Origin: JBFGCM01 sp041581135 | GTDB taxonomy: Bacteria > Actinomycetota > Acidimicrobiia > Spongiisociales > UBA5794 | Reading direction: 5' to 3' | NCBI GenBank assembly: GCA_041581135.1 | Contig: JBFGCM010000011.1 | Location: forward strand, 1-59,545 | DNA: 59,545 bases | Shown: positions 33,346 through 42,345 of the stretch, in pieces | Layout of the letters: each line of letters starts with the position of its first letter | Position numbering within the stretch: position 1 is the first letter of the stretch | Notes under the pieces: model-generated | Seen by the model: only the letters and a program-made list of their open reading frames with translations | Told to the model about the DNA's origin: nothing | Databases searched by the model: none | Position numbers and translations under genes: made by a program

Positions 33346-35013
33346 TCAGCGCACGTCGCTGCGTAGCTCGGTCTCCAGCGGGATCGACCCATCGGTGGCG
33401 TGCAGGTCGTCATGGATCGCCAACAGCTCCTCCCAGGCGGGTCGTTCGTCCGGATCGACGGCTACGAGGTGCCGGGTGGTGGGGCCGCCGGTGCGATCGA
33501 AACCAGATGCCCGTTGGATCACTTCCACCGCGGCGGCATCCATCCGCTGGTGTTGGCGAATGTGGTCCTCCCAGGAAGCAAGCAGCATGAACTCTGACAT
33601 TCGGTGCGGGTCCTCGGCATTCCGGTACAACCGCCACCGGTAGGCCCCGGTGCGGAGTCGGATTCTGCGCAGCTCGTCCATGACCGCCAAGAAGTCGTCG
33701 AGCTCGTCGTGCCGGATCAGCCAGGTGTTGATGACCATGACCGGCCCGCCCCGAAAGCGCTCTCGATGTGGCTGACTGGTCCACTCCGGCGGCGGCGCTA
33801 CCGGGGCGCTGTCGCCGAGCCGCGGGATGCCCACGACAGCGATGGTCACGCCGAGCGCAACCGTGCCCACCGACAGCGCAGCCACAGCTTGCGCCGCCCC
33901 GATCAAGTCGCCGAGAGCACCGCCCAGGATCGAGCCGATGGGCAGGAATCCCACGAAGGCCAAGGTGTAGAGACTCATGGCTCGTCCCCGCACCCATTGA
34001 GGGGTCATGAGTTGCACGGTGGCATTGAGTGTGGCGAGTGCCCACACCCAGCAGATCCCGGCAAGGAACAGCGCAACAAATGTGAGCGGGATGGACCGCG
34101 ACAGACCGGCCCCGATACCGGCGAGCCCGAACACGCCGATCGAGCTGGGGACCATGTGGCGGCCGAGTCGCGCCAGTAGGGCACGGCGGGTGAAGGCGCC
34201 GACGAGCGCCCCGGCGCCCATCGCTCCCAACAGGTAGCCGAAGAGCGACGCCTCTCCACCCAACGTGTCTGCGGTGACGTTCGGCAACAGCGACTGCACA
34301 ACCGCGCTTGTCACGGCGAACCCGGCTGCGACCGCCAGCAAGCGGCGGAATGGCGGTGTGTGGCGGGCATAACGGAGGCCGACGGCGATGGCATTGCCGA
34401 TCGTGTCGTCGTCGAGGTCATCCGGGTCGGCAGGTCGGAACCTGGCCACGACGGCGATCACCCCGACGAACGAGACGGCATTGATGGCGAACGCGAGACC
34501 CGCACCACTGGTGGCGACGATGAGGCCACCCAGCGCCGGACCGACCGCCCTGGCAACGTTGAATGCCACCGAGTTGAGTGCCACCGCGTCGGCGACCATG
34601 CCACGGGGGACGAGATCGGGGACCATCGCCTGCCACGCGGGCTGATTGAGCGCCAGACCAACGCCGAGGATCAGGCCCAATCCCAACAGGAGTCCGGGGC
34701 TGATCGCATCCGCGTACCAAGCGACAGCCATGGCGGTGGCTGCCAACCCCATGATCGATTGCGCCACCAGCAGCACGCGCCTCCGATCGATCAGATCGGC
34801 GATGGCGCCGGCGGGAAGCGCCAGGAAGAGCAGCGGAAGGGTGGACGAGCCTGCCATGAGCCCCACCCAGAGGGGGGATCCGGTCAGTTCGAGCATGGCC
34901 CACGAGGCCGCCACGGCATGGAGAAACGTCCCGACATTCGAGAACACCGCCGCGGTCCACAGGGCGCGAAAGCGCCTGACGCGCAGTGGTTCGATCGATG
35001 AACGCATCGTCAC
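33346..35013 (-). CDS. MFS transporter fused to a C-terminal monooxygenase-like domain
   Basis: A 555-residue protein in two parts. Residues 1 to about 405 are a twelve-helix major facilitator transporter of the MFS_3 (enterobactin exporter EntS-like) type, with RRVLLVAQSIMGL after helix two and NSVAFNVARAVGPALGG. Residues about 420-555 form a soluble domain (VMVINTWLIRHDELDDFLAVMDELRRIRLRTGAYRWRLYRN) that resembles a ferredoxin-like antibiotic-monooxygenase fold. This fusion is seen in other actinobacteria. The exported compound is unknown. GTG start with GGAGGA upstream. Confidence 0.82.
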   Translation of the reverse strand: MTMRSSIEPLRVRRFRALWTAAVFSNVGTFLHAVAASWAMLELTGSPLWVGLMAGSSTLPLLFLALPAGAIADLIDRRRVLLVAQSIMGLAATAMAVAWYADAISPGLLLGLGLILGVGLALNQPAWQAMVPDLVPRGMVADAVALNSVAFNVARAVGPALGGLIVATSGAGLAFAINAVSFVGVIAVVARFRPADPDDLDDDTIGNAIAVGLRYARHTPPFRRLLAVAAGFAVTSAVVQSLLPNVTADTLGGEASLFGYLLGAMGAGALVGAFTRRALLARLGRHMVPSSIGVFGLAGIGAGLSRSIPLTFVALFLAGICWVWALATLNATVQLMTPQWVRGRAMSLYTLAFVGFLPIGSILGGALGDLIGAAQAVAALSVGTVALGVTIAVVGIPRLGDSAPVAPPPEWTSQPHRERFRGGPVMVINTWLIRHDELDDFLAVMDELRRIRLRTGAYRWRLYRNAEDPHRMSEFMLLASWEDHIRQHQRMDAAAVEVIQRASGFDRTGGPTTRHLVAVDPDERPAWEELLAIHDDLHATDGSIPLETELRSDVR

Positions 35014-35128
35014 GGCATTCCTCCAGAGGACGTCACACTAGGGCCAGTCGAACGTTGGTTGACCGAGCCGGACCGGGTCCGGTTGCGAGCGGATCCGGGC
35101 GGTGCGAGCCGGCGCGGTTCTCGACGAA

Positions 35129-35812
35129 TCAGTGGGCCGTTGCCGCCTTGTCGAGGATCTGGGCCAGCTCGGCGGGCCGGGTGACCATCGGCCAATGACC
35201 GCTGTTGATGTCGACCAAGGACAGCTGACCGACCCGGCTCAGCTCAGGCACGTCGCCGCCGTCGATCCACCCTCGGGCCTCGTCGGGGCTGTACTCGGGA
35301 CACACCAAGAGCACCGGTACGTCGAAGCGTCGCTGGTCGCCGAGCTTCACCGTGCCCTTGGCGACGCCTTCGAAGACCGGAACCGTCATCGCACCGATCC
35401 GCTCCCGCTCGCCTGCGTCCAGGTCCGCTGCGTCGGCCCCTTCGAATGGGTCCCAGCCGGGGAACGGCACGACCCCGTCGACGACGGGGAAGAAGTCGGC
35501 ATAGGTCTCGCCGGCTGACGCCGGGAAGCCCCCGATCAGCACGATTTGATCGATGGCATCCGGACGCCGGTCGGCGGCGAGCCAGGCCAGCGTGCATGCG
35601 GCAGAGTGCCCTACGACCATCGGTCGGTTCGTCCCATCGATCGCGGCGACGGTGGCGTCGAGTTGATCGTCCAGCGTCGCCCAGGCGGATCCGTCGTCGA
35701 CGCCGGGCAAAGCGACCGGCACGGGCCGGTGGCCGCGACGCTCCAGCTCCTCGCTCACTTCGCCCCATATGGACTCGGGGAGCCACAGGCCGGCGATGAG
35801 AAGGATGTCCAT
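35129..35812 (-). CDS. Alpha/beta hydrolase
   Basis: A 227-residue alpha/beta hydrolase. The nucleophile elbow is GHSAA with S70, the acid is probably the Asp/Glu near CPEYSPDEAR, and the His is in INSGHWPM. The short N-terminal DILLIAGLW strand forms the oxyanion region. Substrate is unknown; the closest type is the small salicylate- or methyl-esterase-like group. The ATG at 35812 follows TAGAGT by seven bases. Confidence 0.82.
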   Translation of the reverse strand: MDILLIAGLWLPESIWGEVSEELERRGHRPVPVALPGVDDGSAWATLDDQLDATVAAIDGTNRPMVVGHSAACTLAWLAADRRPDAIDQIVLIGGFPASAGETYADFFPVVDGVVPFPGWDPFEGADAADLDAGERERIGAMTVPVFEGVAKGTVKLGDQRRFDVPVLLVCPEYSPDEARGWIDGGDVPELSRVGQLSLVDINSGHWPMVTRPAELAQILDKAATAH

Positions 35813-35819
35813 GTCGAGG

Positions 35820-35825
35820 ACTCTA
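35820..35825 (-). promoter_or_regulatory. Leaderless -10 box of the alpha/beta hydrolase gene
   Basis: TAGAGT on the minus strand, seven bases before the ATG at 35812. Confidence 0.45.
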
Positions 35826-35926
35826 GAAAGGCGAATCCCTCGAAGCGGTTCGTCCTCCTGGCGTGGGCCCTAGACGGATCGAGTCGTCCGGAGCCCGGCG
35901 CGTCTCCGTCGGTAGGCTCGCTGGCG

Positions 35927-37024
35927 ATGAGCGTCCATCGCCTCACTCGGGAGCAGGCTCGCCGGCTTGCGGTGCGCGCTCAGCTCCTCGACGCCGACCG
36001 ACCACGTGACCTCGTGGGGATCGTGCACCACCTGACGTTGCTCCAGATCGATCCGACCGCGGCCATTGCGCCCAGCCCGGATCTCGTCGCCTGGAGCCGG
36101 CTCGGTACGTCGTACCGGCCGGAACAGCTGCGAACAGCACTCGAGGTGAACCGCACGCTCGTGGAGCTCGACGCCATGATTCGCCCGATGGGCGATCTCG
36201 CCCTGTACCAGCCGATGATGGCGGCCTCGCCCACACGGGCGAAAGTACGCCTGTGGCTGGAGGCGAACGAGCGGTTTCGTCGCGACGTCCTCTCCCGGCT
36301 CGAGTCCTCAGGACCCATGCTGTCGCGCGAAATCCCCGATACCGCTCAGCAACCGTGGGGATCGACCGGGTGGACCAACAACCGCAACGTCACTCAGATG
36401 TTGCAACTCCTGATGATGCGCGGTGAGGTCGCCATCTCCGGCCGCCAGGGTCGACAGCGGCTCTGGGACGTCGCGCATCGGGTCTACCCCGCCGACCTGC
36501 CGCAGATTCCGGGTGACCAGGCGTTTCGGGAGCGCAATGAGCGCCGACTGCGGGCGCTCGGCATCGCTCGTGCCACGACCACCAAGGTCCCGGGGGAACC
36601 GTGGGACGTGGGCGACATCGGGGAAGCCGCGGCGGTCGAAGGGACCGAGGGGGAGTGGCGGGTGGATCCACAAGCGATCGACCGATTGCGTTCGGTGCCG
36701 TTCGAGGGACGGACGGCGCTGCTGTCGCCGTTCGACCGGCTCGTCCACGACAGGGGACGCGCCCAAGAGCTGTTCGACTTCGAGTACGTGCTCGAGATGT
36801 ACAAGCCGAAAGCGCAACGGAGGTGGGGCTACTACGCGCTCCCGGTGCTGCACGGCGATCGCCTCGTCGGCAAGCTGGACGCCAAGGCCGACCGGAAGGC
36901 CGGCGCCCTCCGCGTGCACGCCCTTCACCAAGACGTACCGTTCACCAAGGCCATGACGGCTGCTGTCCATGCCGAGATCGCCGAACTCGCCGCCTGGCTG
37001 GAGCTCACTCCCGCCATGCCGTGA
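35927..37024 (+). CDS. AlkZ/YcaQ-like DNA glycosylase (HTH_42)
   Basis: A 365-residue protein of the YcaQ/AlkZ winged-helix family. The signature LLQIDPT near the N-terminus contains the catalytic Q40-x-D42 motif of AlkZ. Three winged-helix units follow, including TQMLQLLMMRGEVAISGRQGRQRLWDV, and a C-terminal barrel begins near ALLSPFDRLVHDR. AlkZ enzymes unhook interstrand DNA crosslinks. In Streptomyces such a gene protects against azinomycin-type compounds; here no biosynthetic genes are near. TAGGCT lies eight bases before the ATG. Confidence 0.82.
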   Translation: MSVHRLTREQARRLAVRAQLLDADRPRDLVGIVHHLTLLQIDPTAAIAPSPDLVAWSRLGTSYRPEQLRTALEVNRTLVELDAMIRPMGDLALYQPMMAASPTRAKVRLWLEANERFRRDVLSRLESSGPMLSREIPDTAQQPWGSTGWTNNRNVTQMLQLLMMRGEVAISGRQGRQRLWDVAHRVYPADLPQIPGDQAFRERNERRLRALGIARATTTKVPGEPWDVGDIGEAAAVEGTEGEWRVDPQAIDRLRSVPFEGRTALLSPFDRLVHDRGRAQELFDFEYVLEMYKPKAQRRWGYYALPVLHGDRLVGKLDAKADRKAGALRVHALHQDVPFTKAMTAAVHAEIAELAAWLELTPAMP

Positions 37025-37095
37025 GGGGCACCTCATCGATCGCCCGCTCACCGGGTGCTTGGAACGTCAGGGACCACCGGTGGCATCCACCGCCC

Positions 37096-37608
37096 CTATG
37101 ACGCCTCGACCACCATGACGATCTTCGGTTCTTGCGGGCTGGCGTAGCGGCGGGCACAGCTCCATCGCAGCAGCGCGACCAGGGCCCGATCCATCCAGGA
37201 CAACGGCTCCGGGCCTGCGCCCTGAGAGGATCCCCACGCGGCGTGCGACCAGATCCACGTCGCATCGATGAGAGATCGCGTTCCGATCGAGAAGAGGACC
37301 ACCAGGACCACGAACTCCGCGAGGCTGGAGAAGGAGGTGCTGAAGACCACCAGCCATGATGAGAGCCCGATCACCACACGCCAGCGGAAGCGAGCTCGCC
37401 GCAATCGGTGGAGGTGATCACGCTGCAGCGTGGCAGCGCTCGCGGCGGGGTCCACCGCTACGGAGGTCACTGCCGGTAGGCGGGAGGAAGACGTGCCGGC
37501 GGCGTCGGAGCCTCGGCACACCCCATACGCCGCCGCGAACGGCTCCAACAGGCGACCGATGCGGTGTCGATCGGTTGCGAACCCGAAGTCGGTGTGCCGC
37601 GTATCCAT
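37096..37608 (-). CDS. Membrane protein of unknown function
   Basis: A 170-residue protein. After about 65 soluble residues and a basic stretch (HLHRLRRARFRWRV) come two hydrophobic helices (about residues 78-92 and 97-110, WLVVFSTSFSSLAEFVVLVVLFSIG). The soluble tail ends RRYASPQEPKIVMVVEAS. I recognise no family. GGAGGT precedes the ATG by five bases. Confidence 0.55.
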   Translation of the reverse strand: MDTRHTDFGFATDRHRIGRLLEPFAAAYGVCRGSDAAGTSSSRLPAVTSVAVDPAASAATLQRDHLHRLRRARFRWRVVIGLSSWLVVFSTSFSSLAEFVVLVVLFSIGTRSLIDATWIWSHAAWGSSQGAGPEPLSWMDRALVALLRWSCARRYASPQEPKIVMVVEAS

Positions 37609-37710
37609 GTCGGACCTCCACCCTCAGCGTACCGGCCGAGGCACCCCGTCACCCCGGACAACCTCGGGAACACCACAACGCTTGGTCTGATGGGCCGCCC
37701 GCGCCCCTTC

Positions 37711-37748
37711 AAGCCTCGAGGCGAGTGTCAAGCCTTGAGGCGAGTGTG
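37711..37748. repeat. Two-copy 19-bp tandem repeat
   Basis: Copies at 37711-37729 and 37730-37748 differ at two positions. Each contains CGAGGCGAG or TGAGGCGAG. It lies in the 190-bp gap between two minus-strand genes, about 50 bp beyond the stop of the P-type ATPase gene. Confidence 0.7.
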
Positions 37749-37799
37749 GTCCGGGTCGAACTGCGGACCCCTCACGATGGTCGCGGTATGGGGCGAGGG

Positions 37800-40529
37800 T
37801 CAAGGCGCGGTGGCCGGAGGTTCGGCCGCGTGGCGTCTACGGACGGCCTTTTCGACCTCGACCGCGATCAACACGCCCGTTGACGCAACGAGGACGATCA
37901 GGAGTTCGAGGGCGCTGAGTGGTTCCGCGGTGAGGAGGTTTTGAAGCGGGGCCCAGTACACGACGAGGAGCTGGAGGGCCAGCGTCCCGATCACGGCGGC
38001 GAGGAGGGGACGGTTGGATCCGAGACCCAAGGCACGGAGAGAGTCGAGTTCGGACCGGACCCCGAGTGCATGGCCGAGCTGGAGCAGCGCAAGCGACGTG
38101 AACACCATCGTCTGCCAGGGGCGTCCGGTGGCGTGGCCCCAGATGCCGAGCGCGAGCGGGATGATCCCCATGAGCAGTCCGACGAGCAATACGTGCTGCC
38201 ACAGGCCGCGGGCGAACACGCTCTCGGAGGGAGGGCGCGGGGGTCGTCGCATCACGTTGCGTTCGGCCGGCTCGACGCCGAGGGCGAGGCCGGGAAGCCC
38301 GTCGGTGATGAGGTTGATCCACAGAATGTGGACGGGGAGCAGGGGGAGGGGCAATCCGACGAAGGGCCCGAGGAACATCACCCAGATCTCGCCGGAGTTC
38401 GAGGTGAGGGTGTAACGGACGAAGCGGCGGATGTTGTCGTAGATGCGGCGACCTTCACCCACGGCGGTGACGATGGTCGCGAAGTTGTCGTCGGTGAGCA
38501 CCATGTCGGCGGCCTCCTTGGCCACCTCGGTGCCGGCCATTCCCATCGCAACGCCGATGTCGGCGGCTTGCAGCGCAGGGGCATCGTTGACGCCGTCCCC
38601 GGTCATGGCGACGATGTCACCCCGCGCCTTCCAGGCTTGGACGATGTCGAGCTTCTGTTCGGGTGAGGTCCGGGCGTAGACGGCGACCTGATCGACATAT
38701 TCGGCGAGGCCCGCCGCATGCTCCGTTGCGAGCTCGGTGCCGGTCATCACCCGCTGGTCGTCGAGGATGCCGAGACGCTGCGCGATGGCGCGTCCGGTGG
38801 CCGGATGATCGCCGGTGATCATGACGGGAGTGATGCCGGCGGCCTTGCAGTGAGCGACTGCTGCGTGAGATTCGGCCCGGGCCGGATCGGCCATGGCGAC
38901 CAGCCCGTAGAGGATGAAGGCGGCTTCACCTTCGTCGCGGTCGTCTGGTACACCTTCGGCGATGGTCTGGCCGGCGATGGCCAGGACCCGGTAACCGTCG
39001 GCGGCGTAGTGCGACGCCTGCTCGGCGAACGCGGTCGTGACGTCATCGGTGAGTTCCCGAGTGCCATCAGGTCCGGCTGCGGAGGCGGTGACGTCGAGCA
39101 CGACTTCGAGTGCGCCCTTGGTGGCGATGAGTCCCGCAGCTTCGTCCCGACAACGATGGATGGTCGTCATCCGTTTGCGCTCCGAATCGAAGGGGACCTC
39201 GGCCACGCGTGGATAGCGGTCGTGCGTGTCGTCGAGGCCGATGCCGGCCTTGACCGCCATGGCCAGCAGGGCGCCTTCGGTGGGATCACCGGCCACGGAC
39301 CATGCGTGTTCGGACTCGGACGGAGGAATCAGGGCTGCGTCGTTGCAGAGGACCGCCGCTGTGACGAGCCGCCCCAGCGGACCGTCCTTTTCGATGGCGA
39401 CCGGTTGGCCGTCGGCGATCAGGTCCCCGGTCGGGTCGTACCCCGTGCCGGTGATCGAGGCCTCACCCTCGAGCGTCCAGATTCGCTCGACGAGCATGCG
39501 GCCCTGAGTCAGGGTGCCGGTCTTGTCGGTGCAGATCACGGTGACCGACCCCAGGGTCTCGACCGCCGGCAGTTTCCGGACGAGGCCGTGCTGGTACGCC
39601 ATCCGCTGGGCACCAAGAGCCAGTGAGATCGTCACCACCGCAGGCAGAGCCTCGGGGATTGCCGCTACGGCGAGGCTCACCGCCGTGAGGAACATGAGCG
39701 TGACGTCCTCGCCTCGCAGCACCCCGGCCGTGAACACGACGAAGCAGACCAGCAGCGCTGCGGCGGCGAGTCGTCGACCCAGTACGGCGAGTCGCTTCTG
39801 AAGGGGGGTTCGCGGCGGCTGGTGGGCTTTGAGCAACCCGGCGATGCGGCCCAATGCCGTGCGCATTCCGGTGGCGACGACCACGGCGCGGCCTCGGCCG
39901 TACACGACTGCAGTGCCCTTGAACACCATGTTTCGCCGGTCGGCGACCATCTCGCCCTCATCGGGGGAAATGGCACCTGAGGTCTTGTCCACCGGGACCG
40001 ATTCGCCGGTCAGCGAAGCTTCGTTGACGCGAAGGTTGGGGCTCTCGATGAGGCGGGCGTCGGCGGGAATGACGTCGCCGGCTTCGAGCACGATCAGGTC
40101 ACCGGGAACGAGTTGTCCCGAGGGAATCGTGATCTCTCTTCCGTCCCGCATGACCCGGGCGGTCGGCGCCGCCATGGTTCGTAGCGCGGCCATCGCCTGT
40201 TCGGCCCGGTACTCCTGCACGAATCCGATGACGGCATTGAGGACCACGATGGCCGTGATCACGATGGCGTCCTTGATGTCGCCGATGGCCACCGTGACTG
40301 CAGCTGCGATGAGCAGCACCACGATCATGGTGTTGGCGAACTGGGTCGCGAAGATGAGCCACGGGCGGCGCATCGGCTCGCTGGCGAGCTCGTTGGGGCC
40401 TACTTGGGCGAGTCGGGTCGACGCTTCACTGCTTGCGAGGCCGGTGGGGGTCGACCCCAGGTCATCCAGGATCTGATCGGTGCCGATCGACCACCACGGG
40501 GGGTCACCCATCAGCGGCGTTGTCACCAT
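37800..40529 (-). CDS. P2-type cation-transporting ATPase
   Basis: A 909-residue P-type ATPase of the calcium/cation (P2A/CtpF-PacL-like) branch. An N-terminal cation ATPase domain starts at WWSIGTDQILDDLG. The actuator motif TGES is at 174-177, the membrane motif PEALP at 292-296 and the phosphorylated aspartate D335 in DKTGTLT. The hinge is TGDGVNDAPAL. About ten membrane helices are present. It pumps Ca2+ or another cation out of the cell with ATP. A GAGGAAA site precedes the ATG. It lies next to the tandem Usp gene on the same strand. Confidence 0.92.
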   Translation of the reverse strand: MVTTPLMGDPPWWSIGTDQILDDLGSTPTGLASSEASTRLAQVGPNELASEPMRRPWLIFATQFANTMIVVLLIAAAVTVAIGDIKDAIVITAIVVLNAVIGFVQEYRAEQAMAALRTMAAPTARVMRDGREITIPSGQLVPGDLIVLEAGDVIPADARLIESPNLRVNEASLTGESVPVDKTSGAISPDEGEMVADRRNMVFKGTAVVYGRGRAVVVATGMRTALGRIAGLLKAHQPPRTPLQKRLAVLGRRLAAAALLVCFVVFTAGVLRGEDVTLMFLTAVSLAVAAIPEALPAVVTISLALGAQRMAYQHGLVRKLPAVETLGSVTVICTDKTGTLTQGRMLVERIWTLEGEASITGTGYDPTGDLIADGQPVAIEKDGPLGRLVTAAVLCNDAALIPPSESEHAWSVAGDPTEGALLAMAVKAGIGLDDTHDRYPRVAEVPFDSERKRMTTIHRCRDEAAGLIATKGALEVVLDVTASAAGPDGTRELTDDVTTAFAEQASHYAADGYRVLAIAGQTIAEGVPDDRDEGEAAFILYGLVAMADPARAESHAAVAHCKAAGITPVMITGDHPATGRAIAQRLGILDDQRVMTGTELATEHAAGLAEYVDQVAVYARTSPEQKLDIVQAWKARGDIVAMTGDGVNDAPALQAADIGVAMGMAGTEVAKEAADMVLTDDNFATIVTAVGEGRRIYDNIRRFVRYTLTSNSGEIWVMFLGPFVGLPLPLLPVHILWINLITDGLPGLALGVEPAERNVMRRPPRPPSESVFARGLWQHVLLVGLLMGIIPLALGIWGHATGRPWQTMVFTSLALLQLGHALGVRSELDSLRALGLGSNRPLLAAVIGTLALQLLVVYWAPLQNLLTAEPLSALELLIVLVASTGVLIAVEVEKAVRRRHAAEPPATAP

Positions 40530-40694
40530 GTGGTTTCCTCGTGGTCACTGACTCCTATGACAGTCTCCCAGGTGCCGGCCCGACCATCCGTCGGCCTGTG
40601 GCCACTCGGCCGACGACGAGCTGGAGCCCTCCGGTTGCCAGTCGCTCCGCTCTGGCTGCGTAGGCCGATGGCGGTGAGCGAAGGAACGTCTACG

Positions 40695-41660
40695 TCACCG
40701 GCTCGACCCCTCCGATGGTATGTCCGGTTGGACCGGGGAGACGAACCCTTCCGGCTTGAGGGCCAACACCGAGCTGTCGACCGTGCGGAGGATCGTCTCG
40801 GCCGTGTTGCCCATGAAGAAGCCGCTGAGGCCGGTGCGGGCCACGGTGCCCAACACGATCAGATTGCTCTTGAGCCGCGCCGCCAAAGCCGGGAGTACAT
40901 CTCCGGGCTCGCCCTTCACCAGATGGGCATGGCCACCGCTTCCCGCCACGTCGTGACGATCCATCACGGCTCTGAACCGGGTTTCGTGCTCGACGGCCAC
41001 CGCCTGCACCATCATCTCGAGTTCTGCCGGCGACGTGGCGAGAAAGGAGCTCGATCCGAGCGTCCCCTCACCGGGGAGCGACCAAGCGTGAGCCACATGC
41101 AACTCGCCGTTCTCTCGCCGCGACATGGAAGTCGCCAGCTCCAGGACGAGATCGTTGAGGCCGTCGCGGACCGGGTCGCCCGGGTCCGGGTCCACCAACG
41201 CGAGGATCCGCAGCTTGCGCGCCCGCGTCGGCCGCATCACCCACACGGGCACCGGGCATTTGCGCAGTAGTTGAAGGACGCCGACGCCGACGCCGGTGAT
41301 CTCCCCCTTCGAAGCAGCGGGGTCGGCCACGATCACGAGGTCGCAGCCGTCCGCCAGCACTCTGCGGATCACCTCGATGAGAGGCTTGCCGGCCTTGACC
41401 ACGACCTCGGCGTCGTTCAACCCGGCGACCTCGATGAAGTGCCGCAACTGGTCCTCACGACCGTGCAGCAGCATCGCTTCCACGTCGACATCTCTGCCTT
41501 CGACGTTCACGACCCGCCGCCAGCGCGGAAGGGCTTCGACGACGTCGAGCACTGTCACTCGTGCGTCGTTGGCGGCAGCCAGCTTTCCCACTCGCCGCAG
41601 CGACACGGCGTCGAGCCGGCCGGGCGCTGACGCCACCAGGATGTTCTTGAGCCTCTCCAT
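40695..41660 (-). CDS. Tandem-domain universal stress protein
   Basis: A 321-residue protein with two Usp domains, residues about 1-145 and 150-315. The first starts MERLKNILVASAPGRLDAVSLRR and has GCDLVIVADPAAS; the second ends GTVARTGLSGFFMGNTAETILR, close to the ATP-binding G-x2-G-x9-G motif but with Asn after the last Gly. Usp proteins aid survival in starvation or hypoxia. GGGAAGG precedes the ATG. The gene lies directly upstream of the P-type ATPase gene (165-bp gap). Confidence 0.88.
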   Translation of the reverse strand: MERLKNILVASAPGRLDAVSLRRVGKLAAANDARVTVLDVVEALPRWRRVVNVEGRDVDVEAMLLHGREDQLRHFIEVAGLNDAEVVVKAGKPLIEVIRRVLADGCDLVIVADPAASKGEITGVGVGVLQLLRKCPVPVWVMRPTRARKLRILALVDPDPGDPVRDGLNDLVLELATSMSRRENGELHVAHAWSLPGEGTLGSSSFLATSPAELEMMVQAVAVEHETRFRAVMDRHDVAGSGGHAHLVKGEPGDVLPALAARLKSNLIVLGTVARTGLSGFFMGNTAETILRTVDSSVLALKPEGFVSPVQPDIPSEGSSR

Positions 41661-41858
41661 GCCTTCCCTCACGTGCCGCGGCCGGTCCACTGAACGGAAC
41701 AGCCGCCCGCTGCTTCACACCGACAGCCGGCGGGAACAGTGGACAGTCCTGGGGCGGAGAATAAACGTCTGCAGCGGCACCGATCCGAGCGACGTGCGGG
41801 GCGTTCATCCCACAGCACGGAGCCGATGCAAGCCGGCGCCGGCTCGCGGCGGCGCCGT

Positions 41859-42245
41859 CTAGTTGGTGGCGACGATCTGTATGAGGTTGCCGCAGGTGTC
41901 CTTGAACACGGCCACGGTGGCCTCACCGAGGTCAATGGGTGGTTGGGTGAATTCGACGCCCGCAGCCGTCAGCCGCGCGTATTCCTTCTCGACATCGTCG
42001 ACGGCGAACTGTGCCAAGGGGATTCCGTCGGCCATGAGCGCGTCCCGATAGGGCTTCACGGCGGGGTGGCCGGCCGGTTCGAGGAGCAGCTCGGGACCAT
42101 CAGGTGCCGAAGGCGAGACCACCGTGAGCCAGGAGTGTTCTCCGAGGGGAATGTCACGGTGTTTGCGGAAGCCGAGCACGTCGGTGTAGAAGGCGAGTGC
42201 CGTGGCCTGATCGTCGACAAACACGCTGGTCAACTCGATCCTCAT
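41859..42245 (-). CDS. VOC family (glyoxalase-like) protein
   Basis: A 128-residue vicinal-oxygen-chelate protein. It starts MRIELTSVFVDDQATALAFYTDVLGF and ends ATVAVFKDTCGNLIQIVATN; the Glu usually found near the end is replaced by Gln in NLIQ. Such proteins act on small molecules or bind antibiotics; the substrate is unknown. The ATG at 42245 is chosen because AAGGAGG lies six bases upstream; an ATG at 42251 is too close to that site. Confidence 0.82.
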   Translation of the reverse strand: MRIELTSVFVDDQATALAFYTDVLGFRKHRDIPLGEHSWLTVVSPSAPDGPELLLEPAGHPAVKPYRDALMADGIPLAQFAVDDVEKEYARLTAAGVEFTQPPIDLGEATVAVFKDTCGNLIQIVATN

Positions 42246-42345
42246 GCGCATCCTCCTTTCCTGCGTGGGACGGCCGGCGTTTCCAGAACCGCGCTTGTGC
42301 GGTGACACTAAACGACGTATCCGGCCTGCCCATGCACGGGGACCG

